From assembly GCA_002311655.1 (NCBI GenBank), contig DBYZ01000004.1, positions 1 through 64,000 of the forward strand: 64,000 bases of DNA, read 5' to 3'. This document shows positions 48,860 to 58,184 of the stretch, in pieces (position 1 is the first letter of the stretch; each line of letters opens with the position of its first letter). A program made the translations under genes and the position numbers. The notes under the pieces are model-generated. The model was not told the origin of the DNA, ran no database searches, and was given only the letters and a program-made list of their open reading frames with translations. Source of the DNA: Bacteroidales bacterium UBA1173. GTDB taxonomy: Bacteria; Bacteroidota; Bacteroidia; Bacteroidales; F082.

Positions 48860-49567
48860 ATGTCAATAAAAAAGCATATTCCAAACGCCATCACTTGTTG
48901 CAACCTCTTAAGCGGCTGTGCATCAATACTTTTCTTATGCCACGAACATGTCTTATGGGCTTCCGCTATGATTTTTGTCGCTGCAGTCTTCGACTTCCTC
49001 GACGGTTTCGCAGCCCGCATGCTTAACGCCAAATCGCCAATCGGAGCCGAGCTCGATTCGTTGTCGGACATCGTTTCGTTCGGCGTGGCACCGTCGTTTA
49101 TCGTGTCATGGTATCTCAGCAAGACTGGCATAGGTTGGTGGATTCACAACTTCAACATCTTCACTTTGCTGGCATTCGTTTTAGCAGCATTCGCCGCAAT
49201 ACGACTGGCAAAATTCAACCTCGACACACGTCAAAGCTCTTCATTTATCGGGCTTCCGGTGCCGGCGGTCGGACTTTTCATTGCGTCGCTGCCGTTTATG
49301 CTTTTCTCATTAGGTCAGGACAGTGCGCTTTACAGATTTGTCACAAACCCATATTTTTTACTTGCCATGATAGCCATTTTCAGTTGGCTCATGGTCAGCG
49401 AAGTACCGTTTTTCTCATTCAAAATCAAAAGCTTACGTTTTAAGGAAAACATCCTTCGCTACTTCGTGGTAATATTTGCAATAACGGCAGTCGTCATCCT
49501 GCAATGGGTGGCGCTGCCGTTTGTGTTTTTATTCTATATTTTGTTATCGGTGTTTTGTTACCGTTAA
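48860..49567 (+). CDS. pssA: CDP-diacylglycerol-serine O-phosphatidyltransferase
   Basis: This integral membrane enzyme makes phosphatidylserine, the precursor of phosphatidylethanolamine. The 235 residues carry the CDP-alcohol phosphotransferase motif D-G-x2-A-R-x8-G-x3-D-x3-D (DGFAARMLNAKSPIGAELDSLSD, about 46-68) and about seven hydrophobic helices. The longer frame from 48815 uses a non-ATG start in the hairpin region; the ATG at 48860 (MSIKKHIPNAITCCNLLSG) is standard for the family. It converges on the C25 protease gene with a four-base overlap. Confidence 0.95.
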   Translation: MSIKKHIPNAITCCNLLSGCASILFLCHEHVLWASAMIFVAAVFDFLDGFAARMLNAKSPIGAELDSLSDIVSFGVAPSFIVSWYLSKTGIGWWIHNFNIFTLLAFVLAAFAAIRLAKFNLDTRQSSSFIGLPVPAVGLFIASLPFMLFSLGQDSALYRFVTNPYFLLAMIAIFSWLMVSEVPFFSFKIKSLRFKENILRYFVVIFAITAVVILQWVALPFVFLFYILLSVFCYR

Positions 49568-52500
49568 CGTTTGATAACCTTGGTAACTTCGCCGTTAACC
49601 TTTACGAAGTACATTCCGGCGTTGAGGTCTTCAACATTGATTTGCATGTCGCCTGACACGTTGTTGTAACGTCTCACGACCTGTCCGAGGCTATTGTAAA
49701 CCTCCACATCTGTCTGATTATCACCAAGTTGGATATTCAACACATCATTCATCGGGTTAGGATAAACCGTTGCATTGTGTTCGACCACAGTTTCAACTTT
49801 TGTTATAATTGTCGATGCCGGGAACACCACGTTGTCAATCCATGCGCAGTCGCTGCCGCTTGACATTGAAACGTCTTTGGTGTATTCCCATCTAAGTTCA
49901 TGAGTACCAGGAGTCAAGGTGTAGGAAGCCTGTGCCCATGACAACTCACCAGACCAGTTGTTTTTCTCTGCTCCGTCAATCTTGAAGAAAAGTTTGTCGT
50001 AGTTCGATTCTGACGACACCTTATAATAGAAGCTCACCACGCTTTCAGAACCTACTTCCACTGTGATGTACAATGCCGATGTCTCGTAATCGGAAATTGA
50101 AGATGACTTGGCGCAATACATTCCTTCGTAAGGGTTTTCCGTCACCACTGTCCAAGCGTAGATTGGGCTTGCACTCTGCCAGTTGAATGCGCTGAAATCG
50201 CCTGTCTCGAAGCCTTCCAATGACTGTCCGACAGAGATATAATAAGCGTCAGTGATGCTGTAATTGCCATACATAGCAGCATAAAACAGCTGATACATAG
50301 TTCCAATCTCAACATTATTACTCAAAGTAAATGACATTTCAGCGGTAAACTCCTCACCTGCAGCTATCTCGCCATAGTTCCATTCTGTGGTTGGTATTGT
50401 GATATCTTCGTGTGAGTTGTAGATTCTGAACACAGCTGACGGCACTGCTGCGCCACCAGTGTTTGCCAATGTGAAGAACACTGTGCCGCTGTCGCCAGGA
50501 TTCAAAGCGCCACCAGTTGGTGTCTCGAGGACTGCGCTGACCAATTCAAACTCAGGAGCATAGATTCTGGCGTTGAAATGGCTTTCCCAAGTCTCAGTGC
50601 CATCGGTGCAAACGAGATTGAAACGCACCGGAGTGTTGTTCGGGACATCGTCGCTCACTGTGAATGCGAAGGCGTTTTCAACTGTAACACTCTGATTGCC
50701 AGCGACATTACCGACTGTTGCCTCTGTAGAATTGAATGTCACATATTCGCTATCGCATGAAATTGTTGCAGTGACGTTGTTAGCGTTGACGCTTCCGACA
50801 TTCTTCAATGTCATATTGAATGAATAATTGCCATTATATTCAATCTGGCTGCCGCCATTCAATGCATAGGCATCATAAACGACGTATGGGGTGTTGCTCG
50901 GCACCGCCATCATCTCGAAATCAATAGGATATGAGTTCACACCCTGAATCTTCATCATCATGGTTCCAACGTTCTGCAGACCGCCTTCAAAAGCTATCTC
51001 AGCCACGCCGTTTTCATCTGTTGCGCCCATTGCGATGACTTCGCCGTCCATATAGACGAGGCAGCGGAAGTTATACAAACCATTGCCGTTAGCGTCGGTC
51101 ACTGTTGCTGTAAACGAAGGAGTACCGACAACAAGCTGTGACGGAGCGTTTACCATTGCTGTCATAGGTTCGTCGAGCCACACGTTGACAACGCCGTCGC
51201 CGAGGATGTTCATGTCGTAGAAGTTCCAGCGCAAAGCGCCTTCCTCCCACTGACCAGGAGCTGTCACCCAAGGTGCTGTCATACATTTGCCATTGGCATG
51301 AGCCATGCTGAGCCATCCGAGACGGTCGGCCCACTGTGCATCGGTCATCTCTCTCTCGAGGTGAGCGCCAGGACCTTCAGTCTGACCCTCGTTGAACCAG
51401 CCGTAACGTGAGTTACCGATGACGGCGACAGCAAAATTCTCGATTGTCACCATCTTCTCGAGGATGCAGTTCTCATCGAAAGCGCCGCAGTCGCAGCCCT
51501 GTGAATGGAAGAATGTGTAGTTGTGGTCAACGCCGTTAGCACCTGAGAAATCGCTGTTAGAAACGCCATACCAACCAGCCACATAGCCAGAGTTGGCGTG
51601 TCCGTCGTGATGCACATAGCTTGTACCTGCATTGATAGCCTGTTTCAATGCCGAACCGCTCCAAGTACCTTCTTCTTCATAGAGTTTGGTGAAATCATAA
51701 TCTTCAGGATAACCTAAAGTTGAATATCCGTTATCATCATGGTAACCGATGAGAAGTTCAAGATAATCAGAGCCGTTTGAAGTAGGGTTATCATAAAGAT
51801 GCTCGCCAGCCAAAATCACTTTATGGAACTCGCCCATCACCGGGTTTTGCTGATACGACAAGGTCTTGTGAATCATATTCTGAAGCTCAGTGGCTGTCTT
51901 GAACGACATACGGCTGACACCGATCTCAGGCATGAGGTCATCCTCACCAGGCTCACCCCAACGACCGTCACCATTATCATTCCAAGTACCGTCAAGACCA
52001 GAATAATAAAGGTCTGCCGGAATATTGTTGCTCTCCTGGTTACCACCACCTGATGTCACATAGCAGTAGAATCCGCGGTAAGGCACGATGTTGACATCGC
52101 CACCCAAAACCACCATCAAGATACCGTTGTTCTGGTATTCCTGAATGATGTAGTTACGGATTTTATCCTGATCATCGACACCTGTCATAGTGCTGCAGAT
52201 ATCCGACACCAAAACGATTCTGTTACGAAGACCGATCGAGTTGTAATATTCGCAATACTCGCTGTAACCATCAACAAACTCTGAACTTGTGATGATCAAC
52301 ACATCGTAAGCTGTAACCTCACGACCTTTGGTCTGATAAGTCTCAACCATCTCTGGGTTCTGAGCGATACGTTTCACAGTGTTTTTTATTTCCTGTGTAG
52401 CCCAAAGATTTGCGCTATGATCTTCTTTTGAAGCCTTAGTGTTTACTTGCACTGTAGCGGTTTTTGCATACATCACCTTACCTTCTGAAGGGATATACTG

Positions 52501-52944
52501 CACTGGGGTGAACGAAGCTAACGCAAAGCCGTATCCGTTCTTGTACTGAGTTGTTACAACACCATGATTCTCAGTAGGATACACACTTTTTGAAGCATAT
52601 ATCGCATCATTTATGACCAAGTCTCTTTTTTCCGTATCATTCATCGTTCTTGACGGCTGATATGGGAAAAGACTGACATTGCCTTCAATCTCTTGAAAAT
52701 CAGAGAGTTCAACAACTATTGACTCAGCTTCGGTGCCTTGTGGAAGCATCAAACTGACAGCCTTGTATGGCAACGAAGGATTACCTGCCAAAGCGGTCTG
52801 CATGCAGCCGTCAAAGCTTATTTGCTGATAGCCACGAAGCTCTGTAACTTTCGGATTATCAAAATGATAAGTCATCTCAACTGTCTGTGCGGCCATTACG
52901 AGACCCATCAGCGACAGAAGCAACATAAATGTAAATTTTTTCAT
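49564..52944 (-). CDS. Gingipain-like C25 cysteine protease with T9SS sorting domain
   Basis: The 1126-residue exported protein begins with a signal peptide (cleaved near A-A-Q, residue 20) and a C25 propeptide-like region (about 21-200). The catalytic domain follows (about 210-560: YDVLIITSSEFVDGY; catalytic His 449 in HHDGHAN; catalytic Cys 484 in SQGCDCGAF). Ig-like and CARDB-like repeats (about 590-880) and a jelly-roll lobe (about 885-1045) come next. It ends in a type A T9SS C-terminal domain (VYPNPMNDVLNIQLGD...VYNSLGQVV...YFVKVNGEVTKVIKR). It should cross the outer membrane by T9SS and stay on the surface or be released. Its substrate specificity is unknown. Confidence 0.93.
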   Translation of the reverse strand: MKKFTFMLLLSLMGLVMAAQTVEMTYHFDNPKVTELRGYQQISFDGCMQTALAGNPSLPYKAVSLMLPQGTEAESIVVELSDFQEIEGNVSLFPYQPSRTMNDTEKRDLVINDAIYASKSVYPTENHGVVTTQYKNGYGFALASFTPVQYIPSEGKVMYAKTATVQVNTKASKEDHSANLWATQEIKNTVKRIAQNPEMVETYQTKGREVTAYDVLIITSSEFVDGYSEYCEYYNSIGLRNRIVLVSDICSTMTGVDDQDKIRNYIIQEYQNNGILMVVLGGDVNIVPYRGFYCYVTSGGGNQESNNIPADLYYSGLDGTWNDNGDGRWGEPGEDDLMPEIGVSRMSFKTATELQNMIHKTLSYQQNPVMGEFHKVILAGEHLYDNPTSNGSDYLELLIGYHDDNGYSTLGYPEDYDFTKLYEEEGTWSGSALKQAINAGTSYVHHDGHANSGYVAGWYGVSNSDFSGANGVDHNYTFFHSQGCDCGAFDENCILEKMVTIENFAVAVIGNSRYGWFNEGQTEGPGAHLEREMTDAQWADRLGWLSMAHANGKCMTAPWVTAPGQWEEGALRWNFYDMNILGDGVVNVWLDEPMTAMVNAPSQLVVGTPSFTATVTDANGNGLYNFRCLVYMDGEVIAMGATDENGVAEIAFEGGLQNVGTMMMKIQGVNSYPIDFEMMAVPSNTPYVVYDAYALNGGSQIEYNGNYSFNMTLKNVGSVNANNVTATISCDSEYVTFNSTEATVGNVAGNQSVTVENAFAFTVSDDVPNNTPVRFNLVCTDGTETWESHFNARIYAPEFELVSAVLETPTGGALNPGDSGTVFFTLANTGGAAVPSAVFRIYNSHEDITIPTTEWNYGEIAAGEEFTAEMSFTLSNNVEIGTMYQLFYAAMYGNYSITDAYYISVGQSLEGFETGDFSAFNWQSASPIYAWTVVTENPYEGMYCAKSSSISDYETSALYITVEVGSESVVSFYYKVSSESNYDKLFFKIDGAEKNNWSGELSWAQASYTLTPGTHELRWEYTKDVSMSSGSDCAWIDNVVFPASTIITKVETVVEHNATVYPNPMNDVLNIQLGDNQTDVEVYNSLGQVVRRYNNVSGDMQINVEDLNAGMYFVKVNGEVTKVIKR

Positions 52945-52979
52945 TGTATTTATTTTTAATGATTAATCTTAAAAGTCTG

Positions 52980-52987
52980 CAAAGGTA
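52980..52987 (-). promoter_or_regulatory. -7 element for the C25 protease gene
   Basis: The minus strand reads TACCTTTG followed by CA, 35 bases before the ATG at 52944. Confidence 0.5.
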
Positions 52988-53019
52988 CATTTTTTTTTAA
53001 TATGTGATAATTTTATTTG

Positions 53020-53027
53020 TAATTTTG
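53020..53027 (+). promoter_or_regulatory. -7 element four bases before the GH3 start
   Basis: TAATTTTG, then TAGT, then ATG at 53032. Transcription should start at or beside the A of ATG, giving a leaderless mRNA. No TTTG box is seen at the normal distance. Confidence 0.45.
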
Positions 53028-53031
53028 TAGT

Positions 53032-55236
53032 ATGAAAAACAGGATATTTGCGATAATAACGCTTTTTTACTTGGTGTCATGCTCGGCGCCGAAGAAAGAC
53101 GACATCGACATCAAAGTCGATAAGTTATTGAGTCAGATGACTTTAACAGAAAAAATCGGGCAGTTATGTTGTCCAATAGGCTTCAACCTCGACGACGAGT
53201 CGTATCATGCTTTGATGGACACGCTGCCATGTGGTGGTTTCTGGGCCGTTCTGCGTGCCGACCCATGGTCACAAAAGACCGTGGAGACTGGTCCCGACGC
53301 ACAAGAATCAGCATTGATTTTCAATAAGATGCAGCGTTATGCAGTCGAAGACACACGCTTAGGAATCCCTATTTATTTCGCTGAAGAATGTCCTCACGGA
53401 CTGATGGCTGTGGGAGCGACGGTGTATCCGACGGGCTTGGGATTAGCAGCGACATGGGACGAAGAGTTGTTATATAAAATAGGTGACGCTGTCGGCGCCG
53501 AGGCCGCAGGCCGAGGCGCTCAGTTTGGATACGGTCCAGTGCTTGACATCGCAAGAGATCCGCGCTGGTCACGAGTTGAAGAGACATTCGGCGAGGACCC
53601 GTACCTTTCCGGCACCTTGGGCAGCGCCATCATCAAAGGAATGCAGCAGCATCTGGCGGCGACGGTGAAACATTTTGCGGCTTACGGCATCCCTGAAGGC
53701 GGACATAACGGCGCTGCCGCACAGACCGGACAGAATTATCTGACATCCGATTACCTGTCAAACTTCGAAATGGCAGTGAGAAACGGTGCCAAGAGCATCA
53801 TGACATCATACAACGCCATCGACGGAATACCTTGTACATCAAACAGTTACCTTCTGAAAGACGTGCTTCGTGGGCAATGGGGCTTCAACGGCATCGTGTT
53901 CTCAGACCTCGGGAGCATCTGGGCATTGCACAGCACACACCGAACCGCTGAGAATCAATTAGTTGCAACGGCACAAGCCATCAACGCAGGTGTGGATATC
54001 GACCTTGGTGCATCGAATTATGGGGCATATCTGAAAACCGCCGTCGAAAACGGCATCGTGCCGATGGAAAACGTCGATGAGGCGGTGCGACATGTGCTGC
54101 GATTTAAATATGAAATCGGGCTGTTCGACAATCCATACATTCCAGTTCCGGAATCGTCGCATGATTCCGATTTGGCATTAGAAACAGCCAGAAAATCGGT
54201 GGTTTTGTTGAAAAACGACGGAGTATTACCGCTGTCGAAAGACATAAAAACAATCGCCGTAATAGGAACGAATGCTGACAATATGTACAACCAACTTGGC
54301 GATTACACTGCACCTCAATATCCAGACGACATCGTCACGGTGCTTGAAGGCATCAAAAATCGGGCAAATCCTGAAACGAAAATCGTTTACGCCAAAGGTT
54401 GCTCCATCCGCGACACGCAAGACTCCGATTTCAAAGAGGCTGTTAACGCAGCGAAATCAGCGGATGTCACGATTATGGTTGTTGGAGGCTCGTCGGCGCG
54501 CGACTTCAAGACATCATACGAATCCACTGGTGCCGCCGTAGTCAACGAGCATATCTCCGACATGGACTGCGGCGAGGGCTACGACCGCGTCTCCATCGAG
54601 CTTTCAGGCTTGCAGGAGAGCCTCATCAAAGAGATTGCAAAGCTGCATAAGCCATTGATTATCGTTTACATAGAAGGTCGTCCTCTGCTTAAGAACACTG
54701 CTAACGAAGTCGCCAACGCTCTGCTTACCGCCTTCTATCCTGGCGAGCAAGGCGGAAATGCCATAGCAGATGTAATCTTCGGAAACTATAACCCGGCCGG
54801 GCGTTTGCCGATATCGCAACCTCGTAACACAGGTCAGATTCCAGTTTATTATTCTCAGCCAAAACCTCACGATTATGTCGAATGCGAGAGCACGCCTCTG
54901 TTCTGCTTCGGTCATGGTCTGAGTTACACGGATTTTGAATACAGTAACTTGATTATCAATAATTTAGAAAACGAATTAAAGGTTTCTCTCGACGTGACAA
55001 ACACAGGCGAATACGACGGTGAAGAAGTTGTTCAGCTGTATCTACGCGACGAATACGCCACCATCACACCTGCCGAGAAACTGCTGAAAGGTTTCAAACG
55101 AGTTTTCATACAAAAGAATGACACTCAACATGTTACGTTTACAATTCCTACACAAAATCTCGAGCCGGGAGAGTTCACAATCATGCTGGGAGCCTCGTCG
55201 GACGACATCCGATTGAGAGAAAAAATTGTGATTTAA
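53032..55236 (+). CDS. Glycoside hydrolase family 3 lipoprotein (beta-glucosidase/xylosidase type)
   Basis: The 734-residue protein has a lipobox (FYLVSC, Cys 17), so it is anchored in the envelope. The GH3 N-terminal barrel (about 30-355) starts MTLTEKIGQLCC and contains GPVLDIARDPRWSRVEETFGEDP, VKHFAAYG and the nucleophile Asp 292 in VFSDLGS. The alpha/beta sandwich domain follows (KSVVLLKNDGVLPL, about 390), then a fibronectin-III-like domain (VSLDVTNTGEYDGEEVVQLYLRD, about 650). It releases terminal beta-glucose/xylose-type sugars from oligosaccharides. No SusCD pair is adjacent, so it is not in an obvious polysaccharide utilisation locus. Confidence 0.93.
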   Translation: MKNRIFAIITLFYLVSCSAPKKDDIDIKVDKLLSQMTLTEKIGQLCCPIGFNLDDESYHALMDTLPCGGFWAVLRADPWSQKTVETGPDAQESALIFNKMQRYAVEDTRLGIPIYFAEECPHGLMAVGATVYPTGLGLAATWDEELLYKIGDAVGAEAAGRGAQFGYGPVLDIARDPRWSRVEETFGEDPYLSGTLGSAIIKGMQQHLAATVKHFAAYGIPEGGHNGAAAQTGQNYLTSDYLSNFEMAVRNGAKSIMTSYNAIDGIPCTSNSYLLKDVLRGQWGFNGIVFSDLGSIWALHSTHRTAENQLVATAQAINAGVDIDLGASNYGAYLKTAVENGIVPMENVDEAVRHVLRFKYEIGLFDNPYIPVPESSHDSDLALETARKSVVLLKNDGVLPLSKDIKTIAVIGTNADNMYNQLGDYTAPQYPDDIVTVLEGIKNRANPETKIVYAKGCSIRDTQDSDFKEAVNAAKSADVTIMVVGGSSARDFKTSYESTGAAVVNEHISDMDCGEGYDRVSIELSGLQESLIKEIAKLHKPLIIVYIEGRPLLKNTANEVANALLTAFYPGEQGGNAIADVIFGNYNPAGRLPISQPRNTGQIPVYYSQPKPHDYVECESTPLFCFGHGLSYTDFEYSNLIINNLENELKVSLDVTNTGEYDGEEVVQLYLRDEYATITPAEKLLKGFKRVFIQKNDTQHVTFTIPTQNLEPGEFTIMLGASSDDIRLREKIVI

Positions 55237-55267
55237 TTTGTTTTTTAAAGAAAAAGAAGTATTTTTG
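55237..55267 (+). promoter_or_regulatory. Full promoter with the -7 element four bases before ATG
   Basis: TTTG (55237-55240), 19 bases, TATTTTTG (55260-55267), CGAT, then ATG at 55272. Both boxes and their spacing match the Bacteroidota consensus. This is the strongest of three cases in the window predicting a leaderless mRNA. Confidence 0.6.
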
Positions 55268-55271
55268 CGAT

Positions 55272-56588
55272 ATGGATATGCTTATTTTAGTACCGAAAAC
55301 GACAAATCGTCTTCATTATATCTTTGATTTGATTATCAAAGACTTACTGGGTATTTCGTTTAAATTTACGACTGACAACGAGACGTTCACCTCGTACAAC
55401 GGACCAAAGTTTCATTACGGTAAAAACCAGTTTTGGAACGAGCCTTTCCAGAAAGCGACGAATCTTCTTTTTGAGCACGACATCACGGAAAAAGAGCTGA
55501 AAATCATTGATTATAAGGATGTTAAGGCAATATTTCCAGTGTATAACGACAAGTCGGTGTTTCCATTCGACATTTTCGCCGCCTCATTCTATCTGGTTTC
55601 ACGTTACGAAGAATACCTGCCACACATCAACGACAAGTACAACCGTTTTCAGGCAAAAGACTCTATATTATTCAAAATGAATATGTTAGAGAAGCCATTG
55701 GTCAATATTTGGGCGATGGAACTGGGCAATATCCTTACGGCGATTTATCCGAATCTGCAGCTGAAGAAGAAGTCGTTCACCTTCATCCCCACTTACGATG
55801 TTGATGCGGCTTGGTCGTATAAAAACAAAGGCATCTTCAGAACCCTGGCATCATCGGCGCGAGACATCTTAAACTTTGATTTCCAAGAGTTTAAGACAAG
55901 ATGGAAAGTGATTTTCGGCAAAAAGGCCGACCCGTTCGACACTTTCGACTATCAGATTCAGCTGCAAAAACAGCTTAACCTGCATCCTTTATATTTCATA
56001 CTTTGCGGAGAATATGACCTCAACGACAAGAACATCTCGTTGAGAAACACCAACTTCCAAAATCTGATAAAACGCCTCGGCGATTATGCGAAAGTTGGCA
56101 TTCATCCTTCATTTTCATCATATCTAAACAAGGAAAAGGTCAAAACGGAGATTGAGAAACTCTCGAAGGTGCTGAACCGTGAAATCACCATTAGCCGCCA
56201 GCATTTTCTGCGACTCCGCTTGCCGCTCAGCTACCAAATCCTCATTGATTTGGACATAACCGACGACTACACAATGGGTTACGCCTCACAGCCAGGCTTC
56301 CGCGCAGGCATCGCCGACACATACCGTTTCTTCGACCTCGAGCACGACAACGTGACGAACCTCAACATACACCCGTTCGCCGTGATGGACGGAACGATGC
56401 GCGACTACCTCGACCTAAACATCGAGGAATCGTACGGAAAAGCCACGAAACTCATTCAAGAAGTGAAAGATGTGAACGGAACATTCATACTTTTGTGGCA
56501 CAACGAAACGCTCAGCGGCGAGAAACGCTGGGAAGGCTGGATCACACTCTACAGAAGAATCCTCGACTACGCCCTCGACAAGTCATGA
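55272..56588 (+). CDS. Polysaccharide-deacetylase-family protein
   Basis: The 438-residue protein has no signal peptide. The N-terminal ~145 residues (FDLIIKDLLGISFKFT...FDIFAASFYLVSRYEEY) match a domain usually found in front of NodB-like deacetylases in Bacteroidota (DUF7033-like). The rest has the deacetylase-like TYDVDAAWSY (about 177), GIHPSFSS, SRQHFLRLRLP and FILLWHNE. The first Asp-Asp motif is TYDVD rather than the classic TFDD, so activity is not certain. It overlaps the next gene (ATGA), and the pair may modify surface glycan or peptidoglycan. Confidence 0.82.
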   Translation: MDMLILVPKTTNRLHYIFDLIIKDLLGISFKFTTDNETFTSYNGPKFHYGKNQFWNEPFQKATNLLFEHDITEKELKIIDYKDVKAIFPVYNDKSVFPFDIFAASFYLVSRYEEYLPHINDKYNRFQAKDSILFKMNMLEKPLVNIWAMELGNILTAIYPNLQLKKKSFTFIPTYDVDAAWSYKNKGIFRTLASSARDILNFDFQEFKTRWKVIFGKKADPFDTFDYQIQLQKQLNLHPLYFILCGEYDLNDKNISLRNTNFQNLIKRLGDYAKVGIHPSFSSYLNKEKVKTEIEKLSKVLNREITISRQHFLRLRLPLSYQILIDLDITDDYTMGYASQPGFRAGIADTYRFFDLEHDNVTNLNIHPFAVMDGTMRDYLDLNIEESYGKATKLIQEVKDVNGTFILLWHNETLSGEKRWEGWITLYRRILDYALDKS

Positions 56589-57514
56589 TACGCTATTTAA
56601 CTCATAATCAGATAGATACGCGACGTTGGGATGAATGTATCGCACAAAGTCCCGACGGAAACATCTATTGCTGGTCATGGTATCTTGACGTGGTTCATCC
56701 GGATTGGGAGGCATTGGTTGAAGACGATTATGCGACTGTAATGCCCCTCGCCGGAAACAAAAAATGCGGGATAAACTATCTTTTTCAGCCATTTTTCACA
56801 CAAAAGTTTGGTGTTTTTTCAAAAAAAGAGGTCTCGGAAGCTAAAATCGAGGAATTTTTAAATGCGATTCCTGAAAAATTCAAGTTTGCAGATTTCCGCC
56901 TTAAAGGCGTTAATGCCATTAAGGGCCTTAAGGGCATTACCCACAGAAACATTGAGCTTTCACTGGATCGGGAATACAGTGTTTTATCAGAAAACTACCA
57001 TTCAAACACCAAGCGAAATCTCGCGAAAGCAAAAAAAGAAGGTTTAAAGGTGATAGAAGATGTCGAACCATCAGCAATAATCAAGCTTTTCAGACAAAAC
57101 AGAGGCAAGGATATCAAACATTGGGGCGACAAGGAGTATGAAAGATTATTGGAACTTGTCGAAACAGCCAAGAAACATGACGCATGTCTGGTTTTAGGCG
57201 CACAAAACACTGACAATCAGATTGTTGCGGGCGCATTTTTCATGATGAGCCACAACAAAACAGTGTTTCTCTTCTCTGGTTCCGACGAATCGAACAAAGA
57301 AAACCACGGACTTGCGTTTTTGCTCGACCACATCATCAAAAAATACAGCAACACTGGATATATTCTTGATTTCGAAGGTTCAGACAACGACGGTTTGGCA
57401 AGATTTTACAAGGGTTTTGGAGGAAAAGAGAATTTTTATACAGGATTGAAGTTCAACAAATTGAATATATTTTATAAATTTGCATTGAAAATTTTAAAAC
57501 GAAATAAAATTTAA
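56585..57514 (+). CDS. FemAB/GNAT-like acyltransferase family protein
   Basis: The 309-residue protein has an N-terminal part (WDECIAQSPDGNIYCWSWYLDVVHPDWEALVEDDYATVMPL) and a C-terminal GNAT-like core (NTKRNLAKAKKEGL; AGAFFMMSHNKTVFLFSGSDESNKENHGLAFLLDHIIKK; DFEGSDNDGLARFYKGFGG) typical of FemAB/BioF2-like proteins. These transfer aminoacyl or acyl groups, often to cell-wall or lipid precursors. The start ATGA overlaps the deacetylase stop. Around residues 109-119 a palindromic DNA repeat encodes VNAIKGLKGI; the frame is preserved. Confidence 0.78.
   Translation: MIRYLTHNQIDTRRWDECIAQSPDGNIYCWSWYLDVVHPDWEALVEDDYATVMPLAGNKKCGINYLFQPFFTQKFGVFSKKEVSEAKIEEFLNAIPEKFKFADFRLKGVNAIKGLKGITHRNIELSLDREYSVLSENYHSNTKRNLAKAKKEGLKVIEDVEPSAIIKLFRQNRGKDIKHWGDKEYERLLELVETAKKHDACLVLGAQNTDNQIVAGAFFMMSHNKTVFLFSGSDESNKENHGLAFLLDHIIKKYSNTGYILDFEGSDNDGLARFYKGFGGKENFYTGLKFNKLNIFYKFALKILKRNKI
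56911..56939. repeat. Palindrome within the FemAB/GNAT-like gene
   Basis: A 29-bp near-perfect palindrome with 13 of 14 pairs around a central G: left arm TAATGCCATTAAGG, right arm CCTTAAGGGCATTA. It is translated in frame. Its sequence is unrelated to the GACAAGGC palindromes but the situation is the same. Confidence 0.7.
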
Positions 57515-57520
57515 CAAACT

Positions 57521-58180
57521 ATGGTTAAGGTTATAGAACTCGGTGCCAATAACACCATCCTCAACAACTATCTCGCCGAATTGAGAAACGTTGAAGTTCA
57601 AGGCGATAGAATGCGTTTTCGCAAAAACCTCGAGCGCATTGGCGAGTTGATGGCATACGAAATCAGCAAAACGCTTGATTATGAGACAGTTAACATCACC
57701 ACACCGCTTGGTGAGAAGGAGATGAACATTATGGTTGACCAACCTGTTTTGGCTACCATCTTGCGTGCTGGATTACCTATGCATCAAGGCTTTTTGAACG
57801 TTTTCGACAAGGCCGACAACGCTTTCATCGCAGCATACAGAAAATATGACAAAAACGAAGATTTTGAGATTAGAATCGAATATTATTCAGCAGCCAACAT
57901 CGACGGTCGTGTGCTGATGCTCGTCGACCCGATGCTTGCCACGGGCTCATCACTGGTGCAGTGTCTCGACGGTCTGCTTCACGACGAGATGAAACCATCG
58001 AAACTGCATCTCGCGGCAGTCATCGCAAGTGCAGAAGGCGTTGATTATGTAAAGAAAAAACTGTCAAAATACGATGCCACATTGTGGATCGGCAACATCG
58101 ACGACGAGTTGACAGCGAAAGCTTATATCGTACCGGGATTAGGCGATGCCGGTGACCTTGCATACGGAGAAAAAGAATAA
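57521..58180 (+). CDS. upp: Uracil phosphoribosyltransferase
   Basis: Upp salvages uracil with PRPP to give UMP. The 219 residues include ILRAGLPMHQGFLNVF and the PRPP-binding loop VLMLVDPMLATGSSL (family signature DPMLATG), ending GDAGDLAYGE. It is 6 bases behind the FemAB-like gene and 4 bases before the NSS transporter gene, so it sits in a mixed operon. Confidence 0.95.
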   Translation: MVKVIELGANNTILNNYLAELRNVEVQGDRMRFRKNLERIGELMAYEISKTLDYETVNITTPLGEKEMNIMVDQPVLATILRAGLPMHQGFLNVFDKADNAFIAAYRKYDKNEDFEIRIEYYSAANIDGRVLMLVDPMLATGSSLVQCLDGLLHDEMKPSKLHLAAVIASAEGVDYVKKKLSKYDATLWIGNIDDELTAKAYIVPGLGDAGDLAYGEKE

Positions 58181-58184
58181 AACT

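Noticed and set aside
53032..57514. Polysaccharide utilisation locus around the GH3 gene
   Set aside because: No SusC/SusD pair, no second glycosidase and no hybrid two-component or ECF regulator is adjacent; the following genes look like envelope modification and salvage functions.
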